Assembly (NCBI RefSeq): GCF_003226325.1
Contig: NZ_PDOD01000003.1
Coordinates: forward strand, 372,001 to 436,000
Origin: Salipaludibacillus keqinensis
GTDB taxonomy: Bacteria > Bacillota > Bacilli > Bacillales > Salisediminibacteriaceae
Length of the DNA stretch: 64,000 bases
Direction of reading: 5' to 3'
Every line of letters starts with the position of its first letter. Positions within the stretch are counted from its first letter, which is position 1. The notes beneath the pieces were generated by a model, which had not been told where the DNA came from, did no database searches, and saw only the letters and a list, made by a program, of their open reading frames with translations. The position numbers and the translations under genes are program-made. Positions 25,670 to 34,410 of the stretch are shown here, piece by piece.

Positions 25670-26520
25670 AGCAAGAAGCACTAAATATCTCGAACCAAGG
25701 AGAAAAAGGACTTTCGGCTACGAAACCTTCAAAGTACAGTGAGTACAAACGAAGACGTAAAATTATGCTAAAAAGCCAAGGATTTATCACTGCCATTATA
25801 TTACTTTTAGCTATATGGTCCATTTGGGGTACAGGATTTAATTTGTTAAGTCTCTTTTTCGGCACATATGAAATTCTCGTTTTCATCTTTACAGATATGT
25901 TCCCGCCGGACTTAACCGTGATTGGTCAATTGATTGGCCCAGCTCTTGATACGTTATATATGAGTTACGTTGGAATGGTGATATCTGTGGTTGTATCGTT
26001 GGTTTTAGGCGTGTTAGCTGCAGATAATTTAACTCCTCACTGGACGATTGCCAGAGTTAGCAGGGCGGTCACAGCATTTCTTCGTTCAGTTCCTGCGGTC
26101 GTTTGGGCGATTATTTTAGTTTCAGGTATTGGTCTTGGTCCATTAACAGGGACAATCGCCATCGGTCTATCTGGAATTGGGATTTTAGGGAAAGCCTACG
26201 CTGAAGTGTTAGAAAGTATTGATGGTGCTCAATTAGAAGGAGTGCGTGCAACTGGAGCGAACTGGTTTCAAGTCATCGGGCAAGCCGTCTGGCCTCAATT
26301 CAAAGCAGGGTTTGTTTCCTGGTCATTATATAAACTTGATATGAATATTCGTGAAGCGGCTATTTTAGGGCTGGTAGGTGCAGGTGGACTTGGGTATTAC
26401 TTACAAGGGTCCATCAATTTATTTCAATATAAGGAAGCAGCTACGGCAATATTAATGATTTTCGCCCTAATTTTAATGGTAGAATATATGACGGCTAAGA
26501 TAAGGGAGCGAATTATATGA
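25666..26520 (+). CDS. phnE: Phosphonate-type ABC transporter permease 1
   Basis: 284-aa permease with a charged N-terminus of about 40 residues, several membrane segments and the PhnE-type loop EVLESIDGAQLEGVRATGAN plus IREAAILGLVGAGGLGYYL. It is ATGA-coupled to genes on both sides and shares fold and motifs with the next gene, giving a heterodimeric channel. Confidence 0.92.
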   Translation: MKQEALNISNQGEKGLSATKPSKYSEYKRRRKIMLKSQGFITAIILLLAIWSIWGTGFNLLSLFFGTYEILVFIFTDMFPPDLTVIGQLIGPALDTLYMSYVGMVISVVVSLVLGVLAADNLTPHWTIARVSRAVTAFLRSVPAVVWAIILVSGIGLGPLTGTIAIGLSGIGILGKAYAEVLESIDGAQLEGVRATGANWFQVIGQAVWPQFKAGFVSWSLYKLDMNIREAAILGLVGAGGLGYYLQGSINLFQYKEAATAILMIFALILMVEYMTAKIRERII

Positions 26521-27326
26521 TTAAGAACAAAGAAACTTATCGGCAGCAAAAGAAAGTCCAAAATTCGATTTTTACATTTTTGGCATTCGCTTTCTTTATC
26601 TTCAGCATGCTTCAACTAAATATTGTCCCTGAAAGGATTGTCCGAAGCATTGAAAGGCTGGGCTACATTTTCGGGAACATGTTTCCTCCTGTAACGAATG
26701 AACCTGTGAGTTTGTTTACGGCGGCGATTGAGTCGATTCAAGTAGCGATCTTAGGTACCATTTTAGGAGTCATTATTTCATTATTTTTAGCTGTTCTTGC
26801 AGCGAAAAACTTAACTATTTCTCCCTATTTAGGTTATGCCATTAAAGGGTTTGCTGGATTTGTCAGAGCAGTACCTGCACTGATCTGGGCACTTCTCTTT
26901 ATCGTAGCCGTTGGATTAGGGCCAACACCGGGGATCTTAGCCTTAGCAATTAATAGTATCGGAATGCTGGTGAAAGTTTACGGTGAAGCGTTAGAGGAAA
27001 TTGATATGGGAATTGTTGAAGCCCTTGAATCTGCTGGAGCTTCCAAAGTGCAGGTGATTCTCCAAGGTGTCTTCCCATCAGTTATGAAGGCATTTACGGC
27101 TTGGTCTTTATTCAGATTAGATGTGAATATCCGTTACTCGGCCATCTTAGGAGTCGTTGGGGCCGGTGGAATCGGTTGGGAACTAATGAAAGCCGCTCAA
27201 ATGAGTCGATACGATGAAGCACTCATGGTTACAATTGTCATCTTCGGGATGGTAATGAGTGCAGAAGTTCTTTCAGAATATATGAAAAAACGAGCGAATG
27301 CCGCTTCAGCTCAAGCGTTAAATTAA
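26517..27326 (+). CDS. phnE: Phosphonate-type ABC transporter permease 2
   Basis: 269-aa permease homologous to the preceding one, with EALEEIDMGIVEALESAGAS and IRYSAILGVVGAGGIGWEL. ATGA overlap with permease 1. Two adjacent phnE genes are common in phosphonate or phosphite importers of Bacillaceae. Confidence 0.92.
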   Translation: MIKNKETYRQQKKVQNSIFTFLAFAFFIFSMLQLNIVPERIVRSIERLGYIFGNMFPPVTNEPVSLFTAAIESIQVAILGTILGVIISLFLAVLAAKNLTISPYLGYAIKGFAGFVRAVPALIWALLFIVAVGLGPTPGILALAINSIGMLVKVYGEALEEIDMGIVEALESAGASKVQVILQGVFPSVMKAFTAWSLFRLDVNIRYSAILGVVGAGGIGWELMKAAQMSRYDEALMVTIVIFGMVMSAEVLSEYMKKRANAASAQALN

Positions 27327-27353
27327 CAGTGTGTAAAAAGGAGGGAGTTTGAT

Positions 27354-27854
27354 ATGGAGGCATTAGAATCACTTTATCTCTATCATATCGCTCCCTTTAT
27401 CATGATGATATTCAAGGTAGGACTCAGTGCGTTCCTAGGATTTATGATTGGGTGGGATCGCTCTTCAAAAAGCAAGCCAGCAGGAATTAAAACGCACATG
27501 TATGTTTGTATTTCTTGTTGCCTTATTACGTTGATATCGATTTACAGTGTAGAGGTCTATTCCACAGGATCTAACAATGTGATGATGGATCCTATGCGAC
27601 TAGCTGCTCAGCTTGTAAGCGGATTAGGCTTTCTTGGAGCAGGTGTGATTTTAAAAGACGGGTTAAATGTGAAAGGATTAACTTCAGCTGCAATGGTCCT
27701 GTTCGTAGGCGGAGTAGGAATTGGGATTGCCGCAGGATTTTATACCGTAGTGATTGCCACAGTCTTGATTGCTATTGGTATGGCGAGACTCGGTAATGTA
27801 ATTGAAGAGTTGGCAGCTTCTAAAGAAGAAACAAAAAATTCAAAAGCAAGTTAA
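27354..27854 (+). CDS. MgtC/SapB family membrane protein
   Basis: 166-aa membrane protein with the MgtC core: LSAFLGFMIGWDR near residue 25, then DPMRLAAQLVSGLGFLGAGV and LTSAAMVLFVGGVGIGIAAG. Family members affect Mg2+ and phosphate homeostasis or membrane ATPase activity. It starts 27 nt after phnE behind AAGGAGG, in the same operon. A phosphate-related role fits the context. Confidence 0.85.
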   Translation: MEALESLYLYHIAPFIMMIFKVGLSAFLGFMIGWDRSSKSKPAGIKTHMYVCISCCLITLISIYSVEVYSTGSNNVMMDPMRLAAQLVSGLGFLGAGVILKDGLNVKGLTSAAMVLFVGGVGIGIAAGFYTVVIATVLIAIGMARLGNVIEELAASKEETKNSKAS

Positions 27855-27866
27855 AAGGATGATTTT

Positions 27867-28694
27867 ATGATAATTGATTATCACACCCACCATGATAGAT
27901 GTGGTCATGCAACCGGTTCCATCAGAGATGTGATTGAGAAAGCGATTGAAAAAAATATCGATCAGTTAGGAATCTCAGATCATAGCCCTTTGTATACGTA
28001 TGAAGAAGATCATTTTAATCCAGGAATGACGATGGCGAAATCAGAGTTTCCTCATTATTTCAAGGAAATGTTTGATCTAAAAAAAGAATATGAAGGAATC
28101 ATTGATATCCGTTTAGGCGTTGAATCAGATTACTTCGAAGGATGGGAGACCTTTTACAAGGAATTATATGATCAATATTCATTCGACTACATCATAGGTT
28201 CTGTCCATTATTTCGGAGGATACCATGTCTTTAACCCTGAACGATGGAGATCGCCCCAAGCCAAAGCGGAAGAAATTTTCCGTGAGTACTTCAAATTAGT
28301 TCAAAAAGCAGCAAATAGCCGAATGTTTGATGTGTTAGGTCATATTGATGCCGTAAAAGGATTAGGACACACCCCTTCATCTAACATGACAAAACTCATG
28401 GAAGAAACAGCAGACGTCATTGCAAAGAATGACATAGCGGTGGAATTAAATACATCAGGGATCAGAAAATGTGGCGTCATTTTTCCTTCTCCAGAATTTA
28501 TTAAGATGCTTCATGTTAGAGGGGTACCCTTTACGTTCGGATCAGATGCTCACACGCCAGACGAACTTTGTTTCGGATGGCATGAGGCTCTGCATGAATT
28601 AAAACAAGTAGGTGTCACGGAGCTTGCAACCTTTGAAAATCGAAAAAGGAAAATGGTTACGATCAATGAATTATTGGTAGAGCAGAAAAGTTAA
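27867..28694 (+). CDS. PHP-domain phosphatase (histidinol-phosphatase-like)
   Basis: 275-aa PHP-fold metal hydrolase. Metal motifs are DYHTHHDRCGHATGS at the N-terminus, ISDHSPL, the LGVESDYFEG and GSVHYF region, and FGSDAHTPDEL near the C-terminus. It resembles HisJ/HisK histidinol phosphatases, but it ends a phosphonate-type operon rather than a his operon. It may instead release phosphate from an imported or intermediate phosphoester. PHP enzymes acting on cyclic ribose phosphates in phosphonate pathways are a known precedent. Confidence 0.8.
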   Translation: MIIDYHTHHDRCGHATGSIRDVIEKAIEKNIDQLGISDHSPLYTYEEDHFNPGMTMAKSEFPHYFKEMFDLKKEYEGIIDIRLGVESDYFEGWETFYKELYDQYSFDYIIGSVHYFGGYHVFNPERWRSPQAKAEEIFREYFKLVQKAANSRMFDVLGHIDAVKGLGHTPSSNMTKLMEETADVIAKNDIAVELNTSGIRKCGVIFPSPEFIKMLHVRGVPFTFGSDAHTPDELCFGWHEALHELKQVGVTELATFENRKRKMVTINELLVEQKS

Positions 28695-28726
28695 TTAACC
28701 ATGACTCATTCCGATAAATTAGTAGT

Positions 28727-28768
28727 AAGTGGGTCAATCATTCCCCCAATGATTGACTCACTTTTCTA
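28727..28768 (+). terminator. Terminator of the phosphonate-type operon
   Basis: AAGTGGGTCAATCATT pairs with AATGATTGACTCACTT (one G-U) around a C5 loop and runs into TTCTATTT. Confidence 0.88.
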
Positions 28769-28902
28769 TTTGCAAAAACTTAATAAATTAATTTTACAAA
28801 GTGCTGTAATAACAAGTATACTTAATGAAGAAAGATTACCGATAAATATGGGGTACAATGATCAGTCAATAATTTCAGCACATTAAAAAGGAGCGATCGT
28901 CT

Positions 28903-30912
28903 ATGTATATTGGAGTAGATTATTACCCGGAGCAATGGCCTCGGGAGAGATGGGAAACGGACCTTCAAATGATGAAGGAATTAGGAATAAATGTCATACG
29001 AATCGCTGAATTCGGGTGGAGTCTCATGGAACCAGAAGAAGGGACATTTGATTTCACTCTTTACGACGAAGCCATTAAGCGAATGCATTCATACGGATTC
29101 GACGTCGTATTAGGCACGCCAACGGCAACACCACCAGCATGGCTCATTGAAAAATACCCAGAAGTTCTGCCTGTCGACGACCATGGCCATGTCATTAGTT
29201 TCGGAGCTCGCCGACATTACACGGTGAATAGTGAAGTCTACCAACTGCTTTCCAAACGGATTGTGACGGAAATGGCGAAACGGTATGGCCAGCACCCTGC
29301 TGTGATCGGATGGCAAGTAGATAACGAGTATGGTCATGAAAAATCGGACCGGAGCTATGGTGACATAGATCAAACGGCCTTTCAAAGCTGGCTCAAAGAA
29401 AAATACGATAGCCTTGATGCTCTAAACGAGCGATGGGGAACGGTCTTTTGGAGCCAAACGTATACGCGTTGGAGTCAAATTCCAGTCCCACGAAAGGTTT
29501 ATCAAGAGCACAATCCCAGTCTTTTACTTGATTTCGACCGTTTTTGCGCCGAAATGTATAATCGGTATAACCGAATGCAAGTAGAAGTGTTGAGGACATT
29601 CATTCCTGAGCGTCAGTTTATTACGCATAATTTCGTTTATACAGGTCTCGCGCAAGATCAAAAGGAAATGGCTAAAGACCTGGATTTTATTTCATTTGAT
29701 AATTATCCCGTCTGGGGAGGATTGGCCGACCCTATTTCTCCCGCAGCGATTGCCCGGCAGCATGACCTTTGCCGCGGTACGAAGAACGGAAAAGGATACT
29801 GGGTGATGGAAGAACTGTCAGGCGCTCAAGGGTGGAGTCAAATTGGCTACAATCCAAGACCGGGCCATTTAAAATTATGGACTTACCAAGCGATTTCTCG
29901 CGGAGCAGAAGCGATTGTTTACTTCCGTTGGCGAGCAGCCCGCTATGGTACAGAGCAATTCTGCCACGGTATTCTCGATCATGACGGAAAGCCTCGCAGG
30001 AAGTACGACGAAGTAAAAGAGGTCATTGACTCGTTATCAGGGTTTGCCGATGAGTGGATTGCGTCTGACTACAAAGCAGATGTGGCTTTTTATCATGATC
30101 CTGAGAACGAATGGGCGTGGCAAATTCAGCCTCACTCGGATCAATTTGAATATGTGAAGGAGTACTTGCGCTTCTATGAGCCAGCTCATTCACTCAATAC
30201 GCAAGCAAACATCATTCGCGATGATGAGGATCTAAGTCGGTATAAAGTCGTCGTCGTTCCCATTTACTTTTTAACAAAAAAGCGATTCAATGATCAATTG
30301 AAAGACTATGTTAAAAACGGGGGAACGGTTGTTTTTAGCTATCGCACAGGCGTGAAAGATGAGGATAATGTTGTGACGGAGGAAACACTACCTGGGGATT
30401 TAGCTGAAATGTGCGGGATCGAAGTGCCTGAATACGAATCGTTACGAGCGGATAAATCAAGCCACGTTAACGGTCAAGCGGGTGTACTTGAAGGACTCTC
30501 TTCAGATGGAGAAGTATGGTCCGATTATATTGAAACAACTACGGCTGACGTCTTGGCTACCTATGAAGATTCATGGTTCCAAGATAAAGCTGCCATCACC
30601 AAAAACAACTATGGACAAGGCACCGTTTATTATATTGGCTCGGGCGTAGAATCTGCTATGATTCGAAAGCTTTATACTTCGATTTTTCAAGAGGCAGGTG
30701 TTCGTTCTAGCGAGACGCCTGAAAAAGTCGAACTTGTATGGAGAGAATCGTCAGATCAGACCTATTTGGCCGTGCTCAATCATGATGTGGAAGAAAGCCA
30801 TAAAATTTCTTTGCCAGAAGGAGAATGGTCAGAAAATTCGACTGGTAATTCCTATTCAGGTGAGCTAATGATTCCTCGTTTAGGAAGTATGGTGTTGGTG
30901 AAACAGAAGTAA
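28903..30912 (+). CDS. GH42 beta-galactosidase
   Basis: 669-aa retaining beta-galactosidase. TIM barrel start VDYYPEQWPRERWETD, acid/base in QVDNEYGHE (Glu142) and nucleophile in WVMEELSGAQGW (about Glu303). The trimerisation and C-terminal domains follow (VVVPIYFLTK; RLGSMVLVKQ at the end). No signal peptide, so it is cytoplasmic. Start ATG 28903 follows AAAGGAG. It stands alone between two terminators, without a linked transporter, and may complement the galactoside genes at 13-21 kb. Confidence 0.95.
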   Translation: MYIGVDYYPEQWPRERWETDLQMMKELGINVIRIAEFGWSLMEPEEGTFDFTLYDEAIKRMHSYGFDVVLGTPTATPPAWLIEKYPEVLPVDDHGHVISFGARRHYTVNSEVYQLLSKRIVTEMAKRYGQHPAVIGWQVDNEYGHEKSDRSYGDIDQTAFQSWLKEKYDSLDALNERWGTVFWSQTYTRWSQIPVPRKVYQEHNPSLLLDFDRFCAEMYNRYNRMQVEVLRTFIPERQFITHNFVYTGLAQDQKEMAKDLDFISFDNYPVWGGLADPISPAAIARQHDLCRGTKNGKGYWVMEELSGAQGWSQIGYNPRPGHLKLWTYQAISRGAEAIVYFRWRAARYGTEQFCHGILDHDGKPRRKYDEVKEVIDSLSGFADEWIASDYKADVAFYHDPENEWAWQIQPHSDQFEYVKEYLRFYEPAHSLNTQANIIRDDEDLSRYKVVVVPIYFLTKKRFNDQLKDYVKNGGTVVFSYRTGVKDEDNVVTEETLPGDLAEMCGIEVPEYESLRADKSSHVNGQAGVLEGLSSDGEVWSDYIETTTADVLATYEDSWFQDKAAITKNNYGQGTVYYIGSGVESAMIRKLYTSIFQEAGVRSSETPEKVELVWRESSDQTYLAVLNHDVEESHKISLPEGEWSENSTGNSYSGELMIPRLGSMVLVKQK

Positions 30913-30919
30913 ATGAATC

Positions 30920-30950
30920 AGAGAGGCTCAGCCTCTCTTTTTTTTTTTCT
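30920..30950 (+). terminator. Terminator of the GH42 gene
   Basis: AGAGAGGCT / AGCCTCTCT with a 1-nt nominal loop, followed by a run of eleven or so T. Confidence 0.9.
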
Positions 30951-31192
30951 TATAAAGGGTGAGAAGGAAGGGATAAGATGAAGGGGGGGAACATTCAAAA
31001 GTAAGTCAAATTTACCTTACTGAAAAGGGGAAAACAAGCATCCATCTTATCTATACTAAAAGTAAGGTTCCCATAATTAATGCTTCTGCACCTTTTGATT
31101 TTAATTTTCATAACAATCTTCACATGAAGCGACTCATTCTGTGGCAGTCTAAAGATAGATTGTTTTATTCTTCACAGAAAGGAGGGACTCCC

Positions 31193-32521
31193 GTGGATTA
31201 TGATGTTATCGTCATCGGTGGTGGGTTAGCAGGTTTGACAGCTGCTCTTGAACTATCCGAAAAAGGTAAACGGACGTTAGTTATTGAAAAAAGAGATCAT
31301 ATAGGCGGACGGTGTTCCTCATGGGACGAGAATGGCATGACAGTGGAATCAGGTTTGCATAAGCATTTCAGCTTTTTCACAAACATGAAAGACATCTTAA
31401 GCCGGGTCGGAGTCAATATAGAGGACCATTTTATGTGGCAGAAGGATATGGAGGTTCTCCTGCCTGACAATAAAGGCACAGCCCTTTTCGGAACAGCACC
31501 TTTGCAGGCTCCTCATATTTTTCTTAAAGGCGTTGCAGGTAACAAGAATCAGTTAACCAGCAAAGATAAACGTTCTATTATTTCCTTTATTTTTTCAGCG
31601 ATGAAAGATTATTTCTTTAACAAGCAGGAACTGGATCGTATAAGTGTTCATAGTTACGCAAGGAAATTGAAAGTGACCGACAGGGCTTATGCTTATTTAA
31701 TTGTTCCGTCAACTACCGGCGTTTTCTACATGTCTCCTGAAGAGTATTCTATGAAAGTATACTTGGATATTATTATGCCCGCGCTGACAAAAAAAGTTGG
31801 ATTTTATACTGCTCCAATGGGGGAAATTATCGCCAACCCACTGGCAGACGGTGTTAAATTAAGGGGCGGGGAGATCAGGCTTTCTACAAGTGTGGACAAC
31901 TTAATTTATGAAGACGGGGTAATGAAAGGCGTCAGAGTAAAGGGCGGGGGAACACTGACAGCCTCCAACATTATTCTTGCAACTTCTATAACCCCTGCTC
32001 AGTGTCTGTTAAAAAAACATTTAGGCGACCATGAATGGTTTTCTTCTATGCTAAAGATGCCCGCCTCATCAGCGGTATCTGTCCAGCTGGAGTTAACCAA
32101 ACCGGCTTTATCCGACGATTTTATAAAGTTTGGTCCACAGACGACTCTTCCTGTTTTCGCTGAACAGTCAAGAACCGCTTTTAAACACCTACCCGGACGT
32201 CTTTCCGTTGTGCTGGATCAAGCTGAAAAAATGTTAAGGCTGAATGATGAGGAGATTTATAATTCTGTTATCGCGGACGCAAAAAAACTAGGAATGAACT
32301 TGAACCCGATTGTGACTGACTACAGAGTCCTTAGACACGAAAACGAACGCTACCATATCGGTGCCGGTCACCAATGGATGAGGCCAGAACAAAAAACACC
32401 TGTCAAAGGGTTAACACTAGCTGGAGAATATACTAAGCAGCCTTACCACACCACAACTGAAGGGGCGGTTATCTCAGGTAAAAAAGCGGCTGAAGTGATA
32501 CTTAAGGAGTCCCAAGCGTAG
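31193..32521 (+). CDS. Phytoene desaturase-like FAD/NAD(P) oxidoreductase
   Basis: 442-aa flavoprotein of the amine oxidase/phytoene desaturase class. It has the dinucleotide motif DVIVIGGGLAGLTAALELSE, then VIEKRDHIGGRCSSW, and the C-terminal FAD segment GLTLAGEYTKQPYHTTTEGA with AVISGKKAA. GTG 31193 is chosen because AAAGGAGG at 31178-31185 lies 7 nt upstream; in-frame ATG 31124 lacks a site. No carotenoid synthase genes (crtM/crtB) lie nearby, so a carotenoid substrate is only a family-level guess. Confidence 0.82.
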   Translation: MDYDVIVIGGGLAGLTAALELSEKGKRTLVIEKRDHIGGRCSSWDENGMTVESGLHKHFSFFTNMKDILSRVGVNIEDHFMWQKDMEVLLPDNKGTALFGTAPLQAPHIFLKGVAGNKNQLTSKDKRSIISFIFSAMKDYFFNKQELDRISVHSYARKLKVTDRAYAYLIVPSTTGVFYMSPEEYSMKVYLDIIMPALTKKVGFYTAPMGEIIANPLADGVKLRGGEIRLSTSVDNLIYEDGVMKGVRVKGGGTLTASNIILATSITPAQCLLKKHLGDHEWFSSMLKMPASSAVSVQLELTKPALSDDFIKFGPQTTLPVFAEQSRTAFKHLPGRLSVVLDQAEKMLRLNDEEIYNSVIADAKKLGMNLNPIVTDYRVLRHENERYHIGAGHQWMRPEQKTPVKGLTLAGEYTKQPYHTTTEGAVISGKKAAEVILKESQA

Positions 32522-32545
32522 TCTCGCCTGTGTGGTTCTAGGAGA

Positions 32546-32583
32546 GGGGTAGTCAGTAATGACTATCCCTATTCGATTTTTTA
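32546..32583 (+). terminator. Terminator after the desaturase-like gene
   Basis: GGGGTAGTCA pairs with TGACTATCCC around GTAA, and a T-run follows at 32577. Confidence 0.8.
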
Positions 32584-32704
32584 AACTCCTCCAATGAAAT
32601 AAAAAAAATGTGCCATTCCCTCACTGATGTGAATATGCTGAGATTAAACGATTATAAAACCGAGTATTCTAATGTGTTTTATATGAATCATAGAGGTGAA
32701 GAAA

Positions 32705-33343
32705 TTGGGAACGGAATTTATAGATTTATTTGACCAGTGGGCTGACTCTTACGACGCGACTGTTGAAGGGCAAAATGACGAGTATAGGGAAGTTTTTCGT
32801 AACTATTCAGACATTCTCAAGAGCGTTGCTGATAAAGTTAGCGGGAAAGTCATTGAATTTGGTAGTGGGACGGGAAATCTGACGGCGTTACTCCTAGCAA
32901 GAACGACTGACGTGACGGGAGTAGAACCTTCAAGAGAAATGAGAAGGCAAGCCGCAAAGAAATGGCCCGAAGCAAAGATCGTAGCAGGTGATTTTTTTCA
33001 ATTCCCTGACGATCGTGAATCGATTGATGCCTTCGTATCTAGTTACGCTTTTCATCATTTAACAGATGATGAGAAAAGAAAAGCTGTTCAGTTATATGCC
33101 AGTTTGTTAGAAAAAGATGGAAAAGTCGTTTTTGCCGACACGATGTTTGTTGACGAGCATCACCATCAACAAATGATTCGAAAAGCGGAAGAAAATCATT
33201 ATGTCCATTTAGCTGAAGATTTACAAACGGAATATTACACCACCATTCCGAAGCTTAAAAGAATGTTTGAAAATGAAGGGTTTGAAGTGAACTTTTCGTC
33301 CTTGAATCAATACGTTTGGATACTTGAAGCCATTAAACTATAG
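32705..33343 (+). CDS. yrrT: SAM-dependent methyltransferase YrrT
   Basis: Class I methyltransferase of 212 aa. The SAM motif is KVIEFGSGTGNLTALLL, followed by VTGVEPSREMRRQA and the post-II segment AFVSSYAFHHLTDDEK. The N-terminal FIDLFDQWADSYDATVEG is characteristic of YrrT. TTG 32705 is the chosen start: GAGGTGA lies 5 nt upstream and the N-terminus (M-G-x-E-F) then aligns with B. subtilis YrrT as I recall it. Genes mccA and mccB follow, as in the B. subtilis methionine-to-cysteine operon. Confidence 0.85.
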   Translation: MGTEFIDLFDQWADSYDATVEGQNDEYREVFRNYSDILKSVADKVSGKVIEFGSGTGNLTALLLARTTDVTGVEPSREMRRQAAKKWPEAKIVAGDFFQFPDDRESIDAFVSSYAFHHLTDDEKRKAVQLYASLLEKDGKVVFADTMFVDEHHHQQMIRKAEENHYVHLAEDLQTEYYTTIPKLKRMFENEGFEVNFSSLNQYVWILEAIKL

Positions 33344-33359
33344 TAATGGAGTAATAAGA

Positions 33360-33425
33360 ATGGTTAAAACGATGAACTTAGAAAGCAGCTTCACATTCAA
33401 TATGCGAGGAAAAAAGGAATGTTAG
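33360..33425 (+). CDS. Possible 21-codon small ORF between yrrT and mccA
   Basis: ATG 33360 follows GGAG with 8-nt spacing and reads 21 codons rich in Ser/Phe/Lys ending in Glu-Cys. It resembles nothing I know and occupies the place where mtnN stands in B. subtilis. It could be a leader peptide or chance. Confidence 0.2.
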   Translation: MVKTMNLESSFTFNMRGKKEC

Positions 33426-33460
33426 CGAAGAAAAACTGAGTGGACAGAAATGTTCGCTAA
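33422..33460 (+). other. Hairpin upstream of mccA
   Basis: Perfect 8-bp inverted repeat TTAGCGAA / TTCGCTAA with a 23-nt loop, 24 nt before the mccA start. No U-tract, so it may be a processing or stability element rather than a terminator. Confidence 0.4.
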
Positions 33461-33483
33461 ATAATGTTAAACGGAGACGATCC

Positions 33484-34410
33484 ATGACGATCTATAAAGG
33501 AATTCATTCATTGATTGGAAATACCCCATTAGTTGAATTGACGCATATACCTATTCCGAACAAGGTGAGGATTTTTGCTAAACTTGAATATTTCAATCCT
33601 GGCGGCAGTGTGAAAGACCGCTTAGGGCAATCGCTTATTCGTGAAGCGATTCGTGACGGAAAAATCAGTTCTTCTGGAACTGTGATCGAGGCCACAGCTG
33701 GAAACACTGGGATCGGGCTCGCTCTTGCAGCTGTAGGGACGGACATTCATGTCATATGCGTCGTTCCAAAGAAATTCAGCCAAGAGAAACAAATCTTAAT
33801 GCGAGCGCTCGGGGCCGAAGTGGTTAATACTCCTACGGAAGACGGGATGACGGGTGCGATTGCGAAAATGAAAGAGCTCATGAATCGGAAGTCAGATTGT
33901 TGGTCTCCAGGTCAATTTGCAAATCAAGCCAATCCAGATACGTATTATCATACGTTAGGGCCTGAAATCGAACGAGATTTACAAGGAAGGATCGACATCT
34001 TCGTAGCTGGTGCAGGCACAGGAGGCACATTCATGGGGGCCGCTCGTTATTTGAAAGAGAAGCTTCCTGATGTGAAAACGGTCATTTGCGAGCCAGAAGG
34101 GTCCATATTAAATGGAGGCGACCCAGGTCCTCATCGCACAGAGGGAATTGGGATGGAATTCTTACCTTCTTACATGGACCCAGCCTATTTCGATGAGATT
34201 CACACCATTTCAGATGGTGAGGCCTTTTCTTATGTAGATCAATTAACGAAACAAGAAGGACTACTCGTTGGAAGTTCATCGGGAGCGGCCTTTGCTGCGG
34301 CGATGAGAGAAGCAGAGACAGCCAGGAAAGGCGCTCATATCGTCACCGTTTTTCCTGACAGTAGTGAGCGTTATTTAAGTAAAGGAATTTATGAGGGAGT
34401 GGAACAATAG
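33484..34410 (+). CDS. mccA: O-acetylserine-dependent cystathionine beta-synthase
   Basis: PLP fold-type II enzyme (CysK/CBS family) of 308 aa. The PLP Lys lies in FNPGGSVKDRLG, the substrate loop in EATAGNTGIGLA, the phosphate cradle in VAGAGTGGTFMG, and GSSSGAAFAAA is near the C-terminus. Adjacent yrrT and mccB identify it as MccA rather than CysK: it condenses homocysteine with O-acetylserine to cystathionine. It abuts mccB directly. Confidence 0.88.
   Translation: MTIYKGIHSLIGNTPLVELTHIPIPNKVRIFAKLEYFNPGGSVKDRLGQSLIREAIRDGKISSSGTVIEATAGNTGIGLALAAVGTDIHVICVVPKKFSQEKQILMRALGAEVVNTPTEDGMTGAIAKMKELMNRKSDCWSPGQFANQANPDTYYHTLGPEIERDLQGRIDIFVAGAGTGGTFMGAARYLKEKLPDVKTVICEPEGSILNGGDPGPHRTEGIGMEFLPSYMDPAYFDEIHTISDGEAFSYVDQLTKQEGLLVGSSSGAAFAAAMREAETARKGAHIVTVFPDSSERYLSKGIYEGVEQ

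Noticed and set aside
28701-28886. 61-codon ORF after the PHP gene
   Set aside because: It spans the operon terminator and has no ribosome-binding site.
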